Source of the DNA: Carallia brachiata
Taxonomy: Eukaryota > Streptophyta > Magnoliopsida > Malpighiales > Rhizophoraceae
Length of the DNA: 64,000 nt
NCBI GenBank assembly: GCA_021464245.1
Contig: JADCRB010000002.1
Location: 5,658,014 to 5,722,013, forward strand
Direction of reading: 5' to 3'
Both the position numbers and the translations under genes were made by a program. The notes beneath the pieces are model-generated. The model made no database searches, was not told the DNA's origin, and worked only from the letters and a program-made list of their open reading frames with translations. Of the stretch, positions 37,042 through 49,500 are shown in pieces; the stretch's first letter is position 1, and every line of letters begins with the position of its first letter.

Positions 37042-39646
37042 CTATGGTTGAGTTTCATCATCATCGGTATCACTCTCAAGTAAAAGATCATTTTCAGTTC
37101 CAATAGAATTCGCAACACCAAAGCGACGAATTATATCAAATGAATCCACATCAACCATCTCTGAATCGACAATTCTTTCATTTTGGACTCTTCCATCTAA
37201 ACAAGGACAAAATTAATATGAATACCCATAAAATATTAAAAACTAAAGTCATAACTAATTTGGATTTAAACTTTAAAATCAAACAAGCATTTATATAGAA
37301 AAATTTTACTGACCTTCATAAGTAGAATTAGAACCAATATTTGGACTCTCTTCATAAAGAACTCTCTCCAATTCTTCATAATCAAGCTCTTGAGGTGGAT
37401 CTTCTTCTTCAATCCAAAAGTCCGTCTTGTCAATGCATTCATAATCGATGGGATCATAAGTTCCCTTACTAGAATGGAGCCTGTAAAAATACACATAAGA
37501 ACATACATTAATTAAATATGGTAGGTTATAACAAATAATAAATATATTCACATAAATATTAATTTACCTATTTTTTAACTTTAAATTATAGGTAACATAA
37601 ACAAGATCATTGAGTCTTTGATGCTCCAATCTATTTCTCCTCTTGGTGTGGATGCGTTCAAATACACTCCAATTTCTTTCACATCCCGAAGAAGAAGAAG
37701 TTTGACTAAGAATGCGTATGGCAATTTTTTGCAAGTTGGGAGCACTATGTCCAAATAATCTCCACCATTCATCTATATTTAAGAAAAAGTAAACATTTTC
37801 AGTATAGTATCAAGAAAAAAAATGCAATACAAATTGAAGTAAAAGTGGCAACTTACCAGGCTGAAGGGTCTTGATTGAATTGCGAGCAGCTTGTCTATTA
37901 AAAAATCCTTCACGTTCCCGATATATCTTAATTTCTTTCATGGCAGCAATATCATCACTACAAATGCTTTTGATTTCAAGCAAACTAAAAAGACCACTCA
38001 TGATTTCAGCTTTCTCACAAAAGTTTCCCTCATAAACAAAAGCAGGATTGAGGAAATAAGCTGCTGCATGTAGATCTAGTGTTAAATGTTTATCCCAACG
38101 CTTGTCAATTACATTTGTAAAGGGCATATATAATTTTTTCTTATTCCTGAAGATTTGCTTAATTCCCTCTACAGCCCGAAGCATGCCTTCATAAACATAA
38201 CCCAAAGAAGGTTTCTCATCCGAATCCACAATGCGCAACAGCTTCATAATGGGAGTAACAACCTTCACGATCACCAAACAATCATCCCAAAATTTACTAT
38301 CTAAAATAGTAGCACTCACTGCCTTTCCCTCTACACTCTTGGCAAGTTTATGACTTGTGAAAAATCTGCTTGTCACAAAATTTTGCAATATTTGCTTGTG
38401 ATCAAGAATGCTCTTCAAAGTAATAAAAGTTGTAGCAAAACGAGTTGGTCCTGGGCGCACAATTTCTCTCCAATCATATGTGTTTCTCAACCAAGCAAGA
38501 ATCAATGGATGATTATAAACAAATCTTGTTATGGCAGCAGCACATGATGCAAGATCTTTAATATGAGGCATGCTACCAATATCCTTTAAAATGAGGTTTA
38601 GGCAATGAGCAGCACAAGGAGACCAATATATGTTCTCATATTTTTCATGAAGCAATCTTCCAGCTGCTACATAATTAGATGCATTATCCGTAACAACATG
38701 AACAACATTTTGAGGCCCAACCCATTCTACAATTTTAGAAAGCAGAAAACCACCTAAAGTTGTGGCATCTTTCACAATATCAGAAGCATCCACAGATTTG
38801 ACAAAGGAAATTCCAGCAGAACAATAAACCAAGAAATTGATTAATGTTCTATCTCTTTGATCCTTCCAACCGTCAGCCATAATTGTGCACCCATTAGCAA
38901 CCCATTTGGTCCTATATGCCTCAATAAGTAAATGACATTCTTTTTTACAGTCCCTCAATAAATTGACACGCATATCATTATAGGAAGGACCTTTATACCC
39001 AGGACCAATTGCTAGACAAGCATCTAAAGCAGGTTGAAAGTAGGGTGAATGCAAAGCATTAAAGGAATACAAGCATCAAAAAACCATCTACCCCAAGCCA
39101 TGTCAGCTCGTTTTACAGCTTCTTTTCCAGCCAAGACACTTCTTAAACTAGGTTGAGATCCAGGAGTGGTCCTTGGAGCAAAATACGAATCAATCCCATC
39201 ACTAGCCTTTCTCTTCCCCTTGTCTTGCATTCTTTTTTTTTTTTTGACACATTTATTTCTACAACATCATCTTCTTTATCCTCTACCTCAATAGCATATG
39301 AATCACCATCAACAATGCTTTCTCTAGCCTGTTTACATTCTTTTTTCTCCTCTCTAGCCTCCTTAATATTTTTCAGAATCCTTTCTCTAACATCAAATGA
39401 AACTTTTTTGCATGGAGCTATATCTCCTTTAATCCCAGCAAGATGTTTTTTCATTCTATGAATTCCACCACCCTTGTAAGTATTACTGCAATAAAGGCAA
39501 GTATAAATGCGTGTAGATTTACCATTAGAACCAAGCTCAACCCTTTCTGAAACATGCTCCCATGCTGGATCATTCCTTTGGCGGAGGGATTGAGTACTAG
39601 GCATAGAATTTGAAGACTGCTTTTCAGATGCTTGAGAAGTATCCAT
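37042..39646 (-). CDS. hAT-family transposase (two apparent frameshifts)
   Basis: Cut-and-paste DNA transposase. Four coding exons: 39646-37857, 37772-37568, 37480-37314 and 37196-37042. The start MDTSQASEK is followed by a BED-type zinc finger (WEHVSERVE, then CLYC and HRMKKHL). A DUF659/RNase-H-like core carries ADGWKDQRDR, VTDNASNYVAAG and CAAHCLNLILKDI. Exon 2 encodes the hAT C-terminal dimerisation region (WWRLFG, SGCERNWSVFERIH). The tail is acidic and ends DDDETQP. The frame shifts in a 13-base A/T run at 39233-39245, and again near 39061 between DACIP and NALHSP, both in homopolymers. Otherwise no stops occur, so it may be functional if these are assembly errors. The exons are separated by short introns with normal signals. 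Confidence 0.92.
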
Positions 39647-39819
39647 AATCTGAAAAGGAAATTAAAATTAAGCAAAGTAAGAACTAAAAATTTAGATAAT
39701 ATATTAGATGGGTCAGTTAGAGTTTTGAGAATAATTATAGTAGAGTTAATTGGGTCAAACGGAAAGCACAAAGCCACAACAATTTAAAAAAGCAGAAAAC
39801 CACCTTTAAGTCCAAAAGG

Positions 39820-40230
39820 TTGGAGAACAGCAACAGCAGGAGCGTGTAGTGCAACAAAACAACAACAACAGAACAACAGGGGGCGTGTAGTGCAGCAGGA
39901 CAGCAAAACAGCAACAGCAGCAGAATAGCAGAACAGCAACAGAACAGCAAAGCAGCAACAACAGCAGAACAGCCACAGCAGAACAGCAACAGGACAGCAG
40001 AACAGCAACAGCAGCAGAACAGCAGAACAGCCACAGCAGAATAGCAACAGGACAGCAGAACAGCAACAGCAGCAGAACAAAATAGAATAGCAACAGCAGA
40101 ACAGCAACATGACAGCAGAACAGCAACAGGACAGTAGAACAGCTGAACAACAAAACAACAGAACATTAACAGCAGAACAGCAACAGCAACAAAACAGCAG
40201 AATAGCAACAGCAGCAAAACAACAACAGCA
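39820..40230. repeat. AGC/AAC-rich compound satellite inside the hAT
   Basis: About 400 bp built from AGCAACAGC, AGAACAGC and AGGACAGC units in irregular order. Translation gives poly-Leu/Cys-like strings on the minus strand, without coding sense. It lies upstream of the transposase, probably in its leader or leader intron. Confidence 0.85.
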
Positions 40231-40926
40231 GCAGTTACACCTTTACCAGTTTGTCACTCAACCTTTCACAAACACAACCATGTGAACTCAGAATATAACC
40301 TTTAAATTGTAACAGAACCACCAAAAACTAAAATAACAAAAATCAAAGCCTTTTAGGCACCTGAAGGTCCTCAACGTGAAAATAAAAATTGGGGAACAAA
40401 GAAAAAAAATAACATAACTCAAGGATATCAAATTATGGATAAAGAAATTGGGATTTTTTGATTTAGGGTTCTAAAGTTAGAATGAAATTAAAAAAAAAAA
40501 CACAAAAAAAAAGAAAAACAAACAAGTGAAGATATTTACCTTCTTTGGATAGCTTTAATCTTTGATCTTTAGTTTTTCTTTTGTTTTTGATGGAGAAGTG
40601 AGAGAACCATGTTTTATGTAATATGTGAGGAGTCGTTCGAGTTTTGAAAGAAAAGAGAAAAGGCTGTTCTTCAAATTGAAGACTTGGACGGACGGCTGTG
40701 GTAAAATTTCTTTAGGGTTTTTTTTTTTTTAATTCCAAACCGGTCCAACCGGAAGAACCGGTACCGGTTCACCGATTTTCGGTTGAACCGGCCGGTTCTC
40801 CGGTTCTCTGGCCGGTTCTCATTCAGAACGGTTTTTTGTGTGAACCGGACCAGACTAAGGACCGGTTCCTGATTTTTTCGGTTGAACCGGTCGGTCCGGT
40901 CCGATTCTTACACCCATGCTTAAATC

Positions 40927-43318
40927 TCAATAAGTCAAGTCCTAATTTATATTTTCTTTTGCAGTTTGAATGCATTCTTTTAATGTTTGTTGTGAACAAA
41001 TTGCCAACAATTTTAGGTAAGACCTAGAATCTACTTTAGAAGATGACTTGGGTAATATTTTTGACATCACTAACCTACCGGATGGAAATTGAGATAAAAA
41101 GCATATTCTTTTTGTTATTCAATGTTTCTTATTTACTTTGAAAAAAAAAATTGCTAGTATTCACATCTTCTGTGTTTCATGTAACATGTTGCAGATCAAA
41201 AGACTAAAAGAAAAGTTTAGACTAATACATGACCATATTTATTTACATCAAGTAAAGACAGATGTTAGTAGTAGTTATTAATAAACTCATTTTATGTAAA
41301 TCAGTACAAAAACATAAATCAAATATGGAAAAAAAAAATAAAATCACTAAAAAAATTATTAAATCCTCGAAAATTGTGGGTCCATATGGCACAACCACAC
41401 ATTTTTCTTTTAATTTTTTATTTTTTTTAAAAAAATATTTTAAATTACAATATAATATAAATATGATATTAAATACAATAATATTTAATATATATTATTG
41501 GAGATGAAACTGAAAATTTGGACTGTTCAACAGTCAATGATAACGGTAATTAAATAAATTTTTTCGAATAATTTTACTAATTTTAATTTAATATGAAATA
41601 AATATATTGTAAAATTTTAACTATTTAACGGTTATAATTGAGAGTCAATAATTACAATTTATGATTTTTTAAATTATATTAATTTTTTAAAATCTATTTA
41701 ATATTATATCTAATTAAATTTATATTAATATTTTTTAATAAATATTTACAACCCACACAACGCACGGGTCGAATTCTAGTACTTAAATAATTAAGACTGT
41801 AAATAAGCTTATGCATTTGTCGAGCTCTTCTAATTTTCAAACTTATTTACTTATTTGCTTGGTTTTATCTTTTAATTTGGTTACTTTTATTATAAAGGAA
41901 TTTGTTTATAATTTTACTTTTATTTATAATAATAGATTTTTATAAATTAAAATATTTTTATTAATCTTATATAACTAGATGAGCAATTTATAAAGAGCTT
42001 GTAGACTCGACTTAATAAAAATTTGACTTAATTCAACTCGTTAATTATATGACACTAATATCAAATTACAATTACCTAATTAATATATTAGCTAAATAGG
42101 TAAGCCACTTAAGGAAAAAAGAATTTCAAAAAAAAAAAAAAGCAGAGAATCAGTTATCCAGTTCACGAAAAATATTTCTAAAATTTTGTTATGTCTACTT
42201 AACTTTTTTAAGGATAATAGGTTCTATAATGTATGGTAACTTAAATTTTTAATGCATAGGAATTTTCACATATTCTATTATAATCTTAATTTAGAGTTGA
42301 CGTATTAAGACCAAATTGTCTAATATTTTTTTTAAGTCAGTTAACTCTAATTAAAATTTAAATTATTCAAGATTTTCACTATTAGAGATAGTTTTAATAC
42401 TAATTGAGTTATAATTTATTAGTCAATTTGTCTAATATTATGTAAAAAGCAACGAAAATAACCCTAATAATAATTGAGTTATAACTCATTAGTGAAATTG
42501 TCTAATACTATGTAACAAGCAATGTGCTAAATACTAATTGAGTTATAATTTATTAGTCAATTTGTTTAATATTACATAAAAAGCAACTAAGTTGACCCTA
42601 ATAATAATTGAGTTATAACTCATTAGTGAAATTGTCTAATACTATGTAAAAAGCAACATGTTAAATAATAAACTATGTGAGAATTAAAAAAAAAAAAACT
42701 TGTAACAAAATTGTCGTAAATTAATAAAAGAGTAGATGGAGCTAAAATTGAATAATAAAAAGGGAAGCAAAATATTACTTGAAAATAAATTCGAAAATTT
42801 AGCTTTACGTCATGATTTTTGAAATGTGGAAATTCTATTTTTTTTCCTTAAAAAGTTAAACACTAAAAAATATAATTTTTTTCCCATAAAATTTTTACTT
42901 GTATCAAAACATACATCTTCTCTAAATACAATTAATCAAAGGGAAAAAACAAGTGTATGTCTTGATAAAAAGTTACAAGAAGAATATTTTTAATATAATA
43001 AATTTAAATCTTTTTTTAACCACAATAATAAAATATAAAATAAAAAAATAATAACTTTTTTATGTTCCCTTATTATACTTTTTATGAATATAATTGTAGA
43101 ACATTCAAATCTATTATGTTACGAACAGTTTTTCTATAAATTTTGTTGATGATCTCTTAACCTTTTTTATTTGAAATTTTTTAAACGTAAATTAATTAAT
43201 TAGAAAAAAAGACAGTTAAAAAATTTAAAGATTTAAATTTTTTATTTCTCTTTTATTAATATATAACGGATATCATTTAAATTACAGATTAATTGTATGA
43301 CATTTTATTACAGTTAAC
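40927..43318. other. AT-rich spacer upstream of SEC23D
   Basis: No gene is visible. It contains a tandem repeat (42401-42658) and, at 41768-41781, the string cgcacgggtcgaattctagt that resembles a Helitron 3' end, without a matching 5' end. The composition is very AT-rich up to about 43310, then turns GC-richer at the SEC23D promoter. Confidence 0.5.
42401..42658. repeat. Two-level tandem repeat, 134 bp period
   Basis: Four related units start at about 42401, 42471, 42535 and 42605, each opening with taattgagttataa. Units 1 and 3 continue tttattagtcaa and units 2 and 4 continue ctcattagtgaa, so an A-B dimer of 134 bp is present twice. Confidence 0.85.
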
Positions 43319-43378
43319 TGACACGTCACCCGCAGCTCTCCGACGTGGCATACTGACATTAGTCCCTCCCACGTCATC
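43319..43378 (+). promoter_or_regulatory. Cluster of ACGT/UPRE-like sites upstream of SEC23D
   Basis: Three ACGT cores sit within 60 bp: TGACACGTCA at 43319-43328, CGACGTGGC at 43341-43349 and CCACGTCATC at 43369-43378. The last equals the 3' part of the plant unfolded-protein response element; its reverse, GATGACGTGG, matches bZIP60/XBP1-type sites. They lie about 155-215 bp before the ATG. Control by ER-stress bZIPs is inferred, not shown. Confidence 0.55.
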
Positions 43379-43533
43379 CTACGCCTCCTTGGCTAACGTA
43401 CGCGCCCATAGCTGGTTCCATCTAACCTACACCCTCTCCCCTCCACAGCCCCGCCTCTCAATTTTCCATCAGCTGTTTGTTTCCCGAGAAAGCAAATAAG
43501 TAAAAAAAAAATTAAAAAAGAAAAGAAAGGAAA

Positions 43534-46500
43534 ATGGCAGTTCGAGCCACCGTGTCGCGATTCCCGATGGACGAAGACGCGCAGGAGTCGTCGGGACTCC
43601 CCTGGGGAGTGACCGTGACACCGTTCGCCTCCAAGGACGAGAACGGGCAGCCGCCGGCGTACGGATCGGACGGCCATTTGCTGCCCCGGTGCGAGAACTG
43701 CTACGCATACTTCAATACTTACTGCGAGCTCGATCAGTGGGCCTGGAGCTGCGCGCTCTGTGGGACCCTCAACGGGCTTACTTCTCAGTCCATTGCGCGC
43801 TACTCGCATCCTCAGTCCTGCGCCGAGATGACTTCCTCGTTTATCGATCTCGAGTTGCCCAGTGAGTAGTAATTTTAGGGTTTTTTTTTTTATTTTTATT
43901 TTCTAATTCCTTGTTTGGATGCCGAGAAATTTCGATCAGGACGTTGATTTTCTTTTTGTATTACTCTAGTTGAGGGTTCGGAGGAAGAAATGGTGCACGC
44001 TCGTCCAGTCTATGTTGCAGCCGTTGATTTATCATGTAAACTTCATTTTCTTCTGCTTTGATTTCTCCCCTAATTTTGATGTAAAGCTTTTTAATTAATA
44101 TAAGCTTTTCGTGTAGCATCCGAAGAGTTTTTGGAGCTGACTAAGAGTGCGCTGCAAGCGGCTTTAGAAGGTTTTGAATGCTGCTTTTGTGAAAAAACAA
44201 CAGATTTGTGTTTTTGTTTGAATCATTTTCTGTGATCATATGCAGTTTTTGTTTACGGTTTTGTTTGCAGCTCTTCCGCCCGGTGCTTTGTTTGGGCTGG
44301 CTACTTTTAGTCACAAAATGGGGTTGTATGATATTCAAGGGCCCATTCCAGTTGTGAAGAATGTTTTCATTCCTCCAGATGCAGAGGGCACGCTGTCGAT
44401 CCCGCTTGAGGATGTCATGCCTTTGCTGCAATTCTTGGCCCCGGTATGGTCATCATTGCAATTATCTTTTTTGAATTTTGAGTTTCACTTATTTAAGAAT
44501 GCATTGTGATTGTTCATTCTAAATGACAAGAAAGATTCATCCGGGTAGTTATAACAAGAAGTAGGGGCATAAGTGTAGCTAAAGTGGGTGGGCTTCGGAT
44601 TTGACATTGTGGGGCTGTTGACAGTTGCTAACTGAGTTCAAGTTTGACATTTCATTTCACTCATTTGTGTAATTCAATAAAAGCACCATCTTGAGTTCTG
44701 CAGTACTTCTACAGGTGGACACTTGTAAGGATCGTATCACTGCTGCACTTGACACGCTCAGGCCAACAACTTCATGGGAGAGAACCACAGCTGCAGGTCA
44801 AGGACTAGATGGTGTTCTAGTGGGTGGGCGAGGATTTGGTGTCGCAATGGAAGCCCTATTCAAGTACCTTGGATCAGAATATGGAAACACATTTGCTTTA
44901 GGTCCACAATACTATCTCAATTTCATTTCACTCCTTTCTTGAACATAATTGAATATATGGGCAATGTTGCAACTCCCTTTGGTCTTTCCCTCACCCACTT
45001 CTCTTCATGAACTCAAAAATGGATGTTGTTTTCCTGGTTGATAATGAGCAGCTAGAGTCTTTGCCTTTATATCTGGTCCTCCTGATTATGGAGCTGGGCA
45101 ACTAGATACTAGGAGGTACGGTGAACAATATGCTAGCAAAGGTGAGGACGCAGACAGAGCTTTGCTTCCAGAGCAGACTTCTTTTTACAAAGATCTGGTA
45201 AATCTGGTTTGACTCATGTCTGTTCTGAAGCTGTAATTTTGAGAAATGTGGGTATTGACATGTATTTTACAGGCTGCTGTCGCTGTTCAAGCAGGTGTTT
45301 GTGTCGATATATTTGCTGTGACAAATGAGTACACGGATTTGGCATCCCTTAAGTTTCTTAGCATTGAAAGTGGAGGCTCACTATTTCTCTATTCAAGTAC
45401 TGATGACTCAACACTTCCTCAGGACATGTAAGTCAAAACTGCTTTAGAGCTGGCACCCTATCACCCTCGAAACTGCATTTATTGGCTGTTTCATCAATGA
45501 AAATGTTGTGATGGTTTGAGTGCAATCATCTACATGCCATGCAATTACACATGTTTTATTATTGAAACAAGTAATTGTTTTTTATACTGTTGTTTGTTGA
45601 CAACTTGTTAACTTGTTCGTTGTTGCCTGAAAAGATGTTCTTTTGCACCCTCATTTTGTAGGTATCGGATGCTAAGCAGGCCCTATGCTTTTGGATGTGT
45701 ACTGCGATTAAGGACATCATCTGAGTTCAAGCCTGGTCACTCTGTAAGTGATGGTGATTATTTTCAGTTTGCCTGTGAACTATGCAACTAGAGTATTACA
45801 CGCATAACATTCTTAAGCTACTTATTGCAGTATGGTCATTTCTTCCCAGATCCACAGTATGAAAATGTTCAGCACATCATTTGTTGTGATTCTTATGCCA
45901 CCTACGCTTATGACTTTGATTTTGCCAATACAACTGGATTTTCCAGGTATGACCATTTTTGTTGCCAATGTGCTATAGTCAATCTTTTTTTTTTTTTAGC
46001 TGGAATTTACTGATTGTTATGTGCAATTGAGTAGAACTTTTGGCTAAAGTTCAGAATGAACCCATGAAAACTTTGTAACATATTTGGTGGAATCTGGTGG
46101 ACCTTTGGAGCAGATGCAGTTACATGCACCTTGTATTTTTGTTTTCCAGTTAATTTCAAGATGGGACGATGATGGATTTATACAAAGGCATGAAATAAAT
46201 GGACTTTAGCGGAGATCCTCTCTTTCCCACACACTTGCATGCTCACCTTCACACTAAAATGGCCACGTGTGCTCAAATTTTGACTGTTGTTGACGAGGAT
46301 GTACATCACAAATGAATGTTGGAGTTGACTTATAAATTGCACAATGCACTCATTAGTATGTGCTATGGTTGTGGTGAATAAGGATATGGTTGACTAATAT
46401 GTCTACTTTTGAATTAATTTTGGTAAATTATTCAAATCCAAGTTCCGGCCACTAACTCATTATAAAATGCCAAATTTCATGAAATTTTCTATTGGATAGC

Positions 46501-49500
46501 AAACTTTCAAGTCTAGCTCTGCCTTGCTCTTCTTTTATTTCTGTTTTGTATAATCTTTCCTCCTGCCCCTCCAAAATAGGAAAACAAAAAAGAAAACCTC
46601 TTCTCCTATGCACTTTTTATACATGGGTTCTGTTCTAGAATGAATTGACATGATCTATTATATGACTACTTTGCAGATATGCATCAGAACAACCTGTGCT
46701 ACAGATAGCATTTCAGTATACGGTTGTAGTGCCCCCTGAGGAGCTTTCAAGTTCAAGGCCACTATCTGGAAGTAGGTATGGTCAAAATGACAATATTTCT
46801 TGGCCACGTATCATTTTATGATGAAAACAGGAATTCAAGTTTGATATGTGGGTATTTTATGGAAATTAATTGTATTGACCTTCTGACAATTGAAACATTT
46901 GGATATTGTTGCTTATTCATGATTGCCCTCGCTCGGTTTATGGGCTGATTTATGCATTTTTCTTTTGAAAAGAGACAAGCATTCCCTCAAACGACGGTTA
47001 AGAATCCGAACATTGCAATATGGAATTGCTCGAAATGTCAATGAACTTTATGACAGTGTTGATCCTGAAGCCATTCTGTCAGTGCTTGTGCACAAGGTAT
47101 TCCTCCCTCCCTCTCCCTCTCTCATGCTGTGGACCCAATTTTTAGCTGCCAACAATTTAAAGGTGGAGCCTTGTTGGAACAACTTATAACCAGCTATTTA
47201 GAGTTGTGCTCCTCGCATGCATTGGATGTCCTAATCTCTCTAATTATCCAAATATGGAATTTCATCTATCTAACAACAACAACAACAACAATAAATCCTT
47301 AATCCCAAATTTAATTGGGGTTTCTTTGTCATTTTGCTTTATTTTGGATTAAATTTTGTGAGATGAAATTGTTATGATGAAGATTTCCACATAAACTTAG
47401 GTCATCCCTGCCGTCTCCTATCACTATCCACATGGATTTAAATGGTCACCACTTTTAATTAAAACATTTGTATGTCTGCGTTGGATATGTTCAAAACATT
47501 GCAAACATCACTCCCTCAAGTTATATACAACTGTTTCTACAACTGCTTTGTCATGAATATCCTCTTTCTTATTCGGTCCTCCCTGCAGTGGTCACAAAGC
47601 ATTCTCATCTCCGTTATGCACATTTTTTGGCAATTCCTTATGGCAGCTAATATATTGAAATAGCAAAATATTAGTTATACTAGGTTATGTTAAAGGTATA
47701 CCCTAGGTTGCAGAGTGCACCATTTCTTCTCATCCAGTTCATTTATGGGCTTTCCTGTTTCTTTGCTAAATGTTCTGTGGAAACTAATGAAGCATTGCAT
47801 GTTACCAAAATTTTCCTGCTTCAGGTTGCAGCATGCATCAGTCAGTGTGTTTTTATACTTCTTAAGCTCCTATATGTGGGTTTCCCATGTATTTCTCACT
47901 TCCAATGACTCCATGTAGTAGCATTGTTGTCAAGTAATGTGTGCTAACCTCTTGGGATTAGGCAGGCCTCGGGGGGAGGGGGGAGAGAAGAATATGGGCC
48001 ATTATGGTGCTTCACTTCTTGTGTAGTGTTAATGAAACCATTGGCAGGGATATGTGATGGATTGTAGAAAAACTAGGAAGGAACTTTGCGTTTTGGAAAT
48101 GAATACAGGACTTGTGTATTTTGCCCTTTCATTGGCATATTCTGGAATTCATCATGATCAGTATCCCTAATACTCCAATGTAGAACTAATGTTAAAGAGC
48201 CAAGAGGTTTGAGGGCAACTCAAATATTATTACATTATTTAGAAGGGTACTAGAATTGTTTTCCATTTACTCAAGTACTATGATAATTGTCACAAAATGA
48301 AACACCCTGTGGCTCTTGGTTGTATTACTCACTGATTACTGATCTTACTTTTTGTTCTGTAGGTTATATTAGCCTCTTTGGAGCAGGGAGTTCGGGAGGG
48401 TAGGATGTTGCTTCATGATTGGCTTGTTATCCTCACTGCTCAGTATAATGATGCTTTTAAATTGGCTCAGTATAAAAATGGAAGTTCAATTACCGGTCAG
48501 GTTGATGTGGCATTCTCTCAATGCCCACAATTGCAGCCCTTACCTAGATTAGTTTTTGCACTACTTCGTAATCCTCTTCTCCGCTTTCATGAAGAAGGTG
48601 TTCACCCTGACTACCGGATCTATTTGCAATGCCTTTTCAGGTATAAGGTGTCGAACTGTTATTTTGTCAGTATATTGTAGTAACTGCTTTAAATAATCTT
48701 CTTTTAAAGGTGAGGTTATGGGTTAAATTTAATGATCATAAATTCTGCTTTCCAGGAAAAAGTAGTCTTCAAAGTATTGTTGAAAACTATCCATGTTTCA
48801 AGAAAATTGAGTATCAGTCCTAATTTTAACTAGTTATCACGATAGGCCTCAACTGGCTGTCATTAAATGGTTGTTTATGTTGACGTGGCATGATGCTACT
48901 CTGATGCATTGCCAACATGCTACTCGATGAACTGTGACATTTCTGTGCCTCACTAATGGGGGATAAGGATTTTTTTAGTCCTAAACGTTTAGGTTTTTTT
49001 ACGTTTGAATCCTAAACCTTTTTGACATTTCATTTGAGTCCTAAACTTTTTGATTTTCTACCAAATTAGTCCCTCTGTTTAACAAAAGTGATCAATCTAT
49101 TAAAAAATAATTTTAATTTTACAAAAAAATTATTTAAAAAAGATTAAATATATGAATTGAATGTCTTTTTTATAAAAAAATATACATATTGCCTATTTAA
49201 TTCGTATATTTGTTGATTAAAAAAATATTTAATATGCATATTTTGTTGATGAAAAAAATATTTAACTCATGTATTTAAGCTTTTTTAAATGATTTTTATT
49301 AAATTAAACTCACTTATTAATAGATTGACTACTTTTCGTAATTTAAAGGACTGATATAGTAAAAAATTAAAAGATTTAGGACTCAAATGAAATGTTAAAA
49401 AGGTTTAGAACTCAAACGTAAAAAAAATATAAAGGTTTAGGACTTTAAAAATATTTATCCCCACTAATGGATGAATTACGAGTTATTTTGTAACCAGATG

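Larger units (their letters stand above)
36581..40918 (-). mobile_element. Near-complete hAT transposon, 4.3 kb, 8 bp TSD
   Basis: Perfect 8 bp duplications cttaaatc (36573-36580 and 40919-40926) flank the element; its first base is ambiguous by one C. The ends are imperfect inverted repeats: left (C)AGAGGTTTTCAAAACCGAAC, right (reverse complement) CATGGGTGTAAGAATCGGAC. Both are followed by dense CCGGTT/AACCGG subterminal repeats, typical transposase binding sites in hAT elements. Inside is a multi-exon transposase gene on the minus strand and a long AGC/AAC-rich repeat upstream of it. The perfect target duplication suggests a fairly recent insertion. Confidence 0.93.

Noticed and set aside
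39735..40217. Leu/Cys-rich open frames inside the hAT
   Set aside because: They are translations of the AGC/AAC satellite in all frames and carry no protein signal.
28300..43300. A hidden multigene or defence-like system in the repeat-rich middle
   Set aside because: Only a protease gene, its relic and transposable elements can be supported; no cluster of unknown genes is seen.
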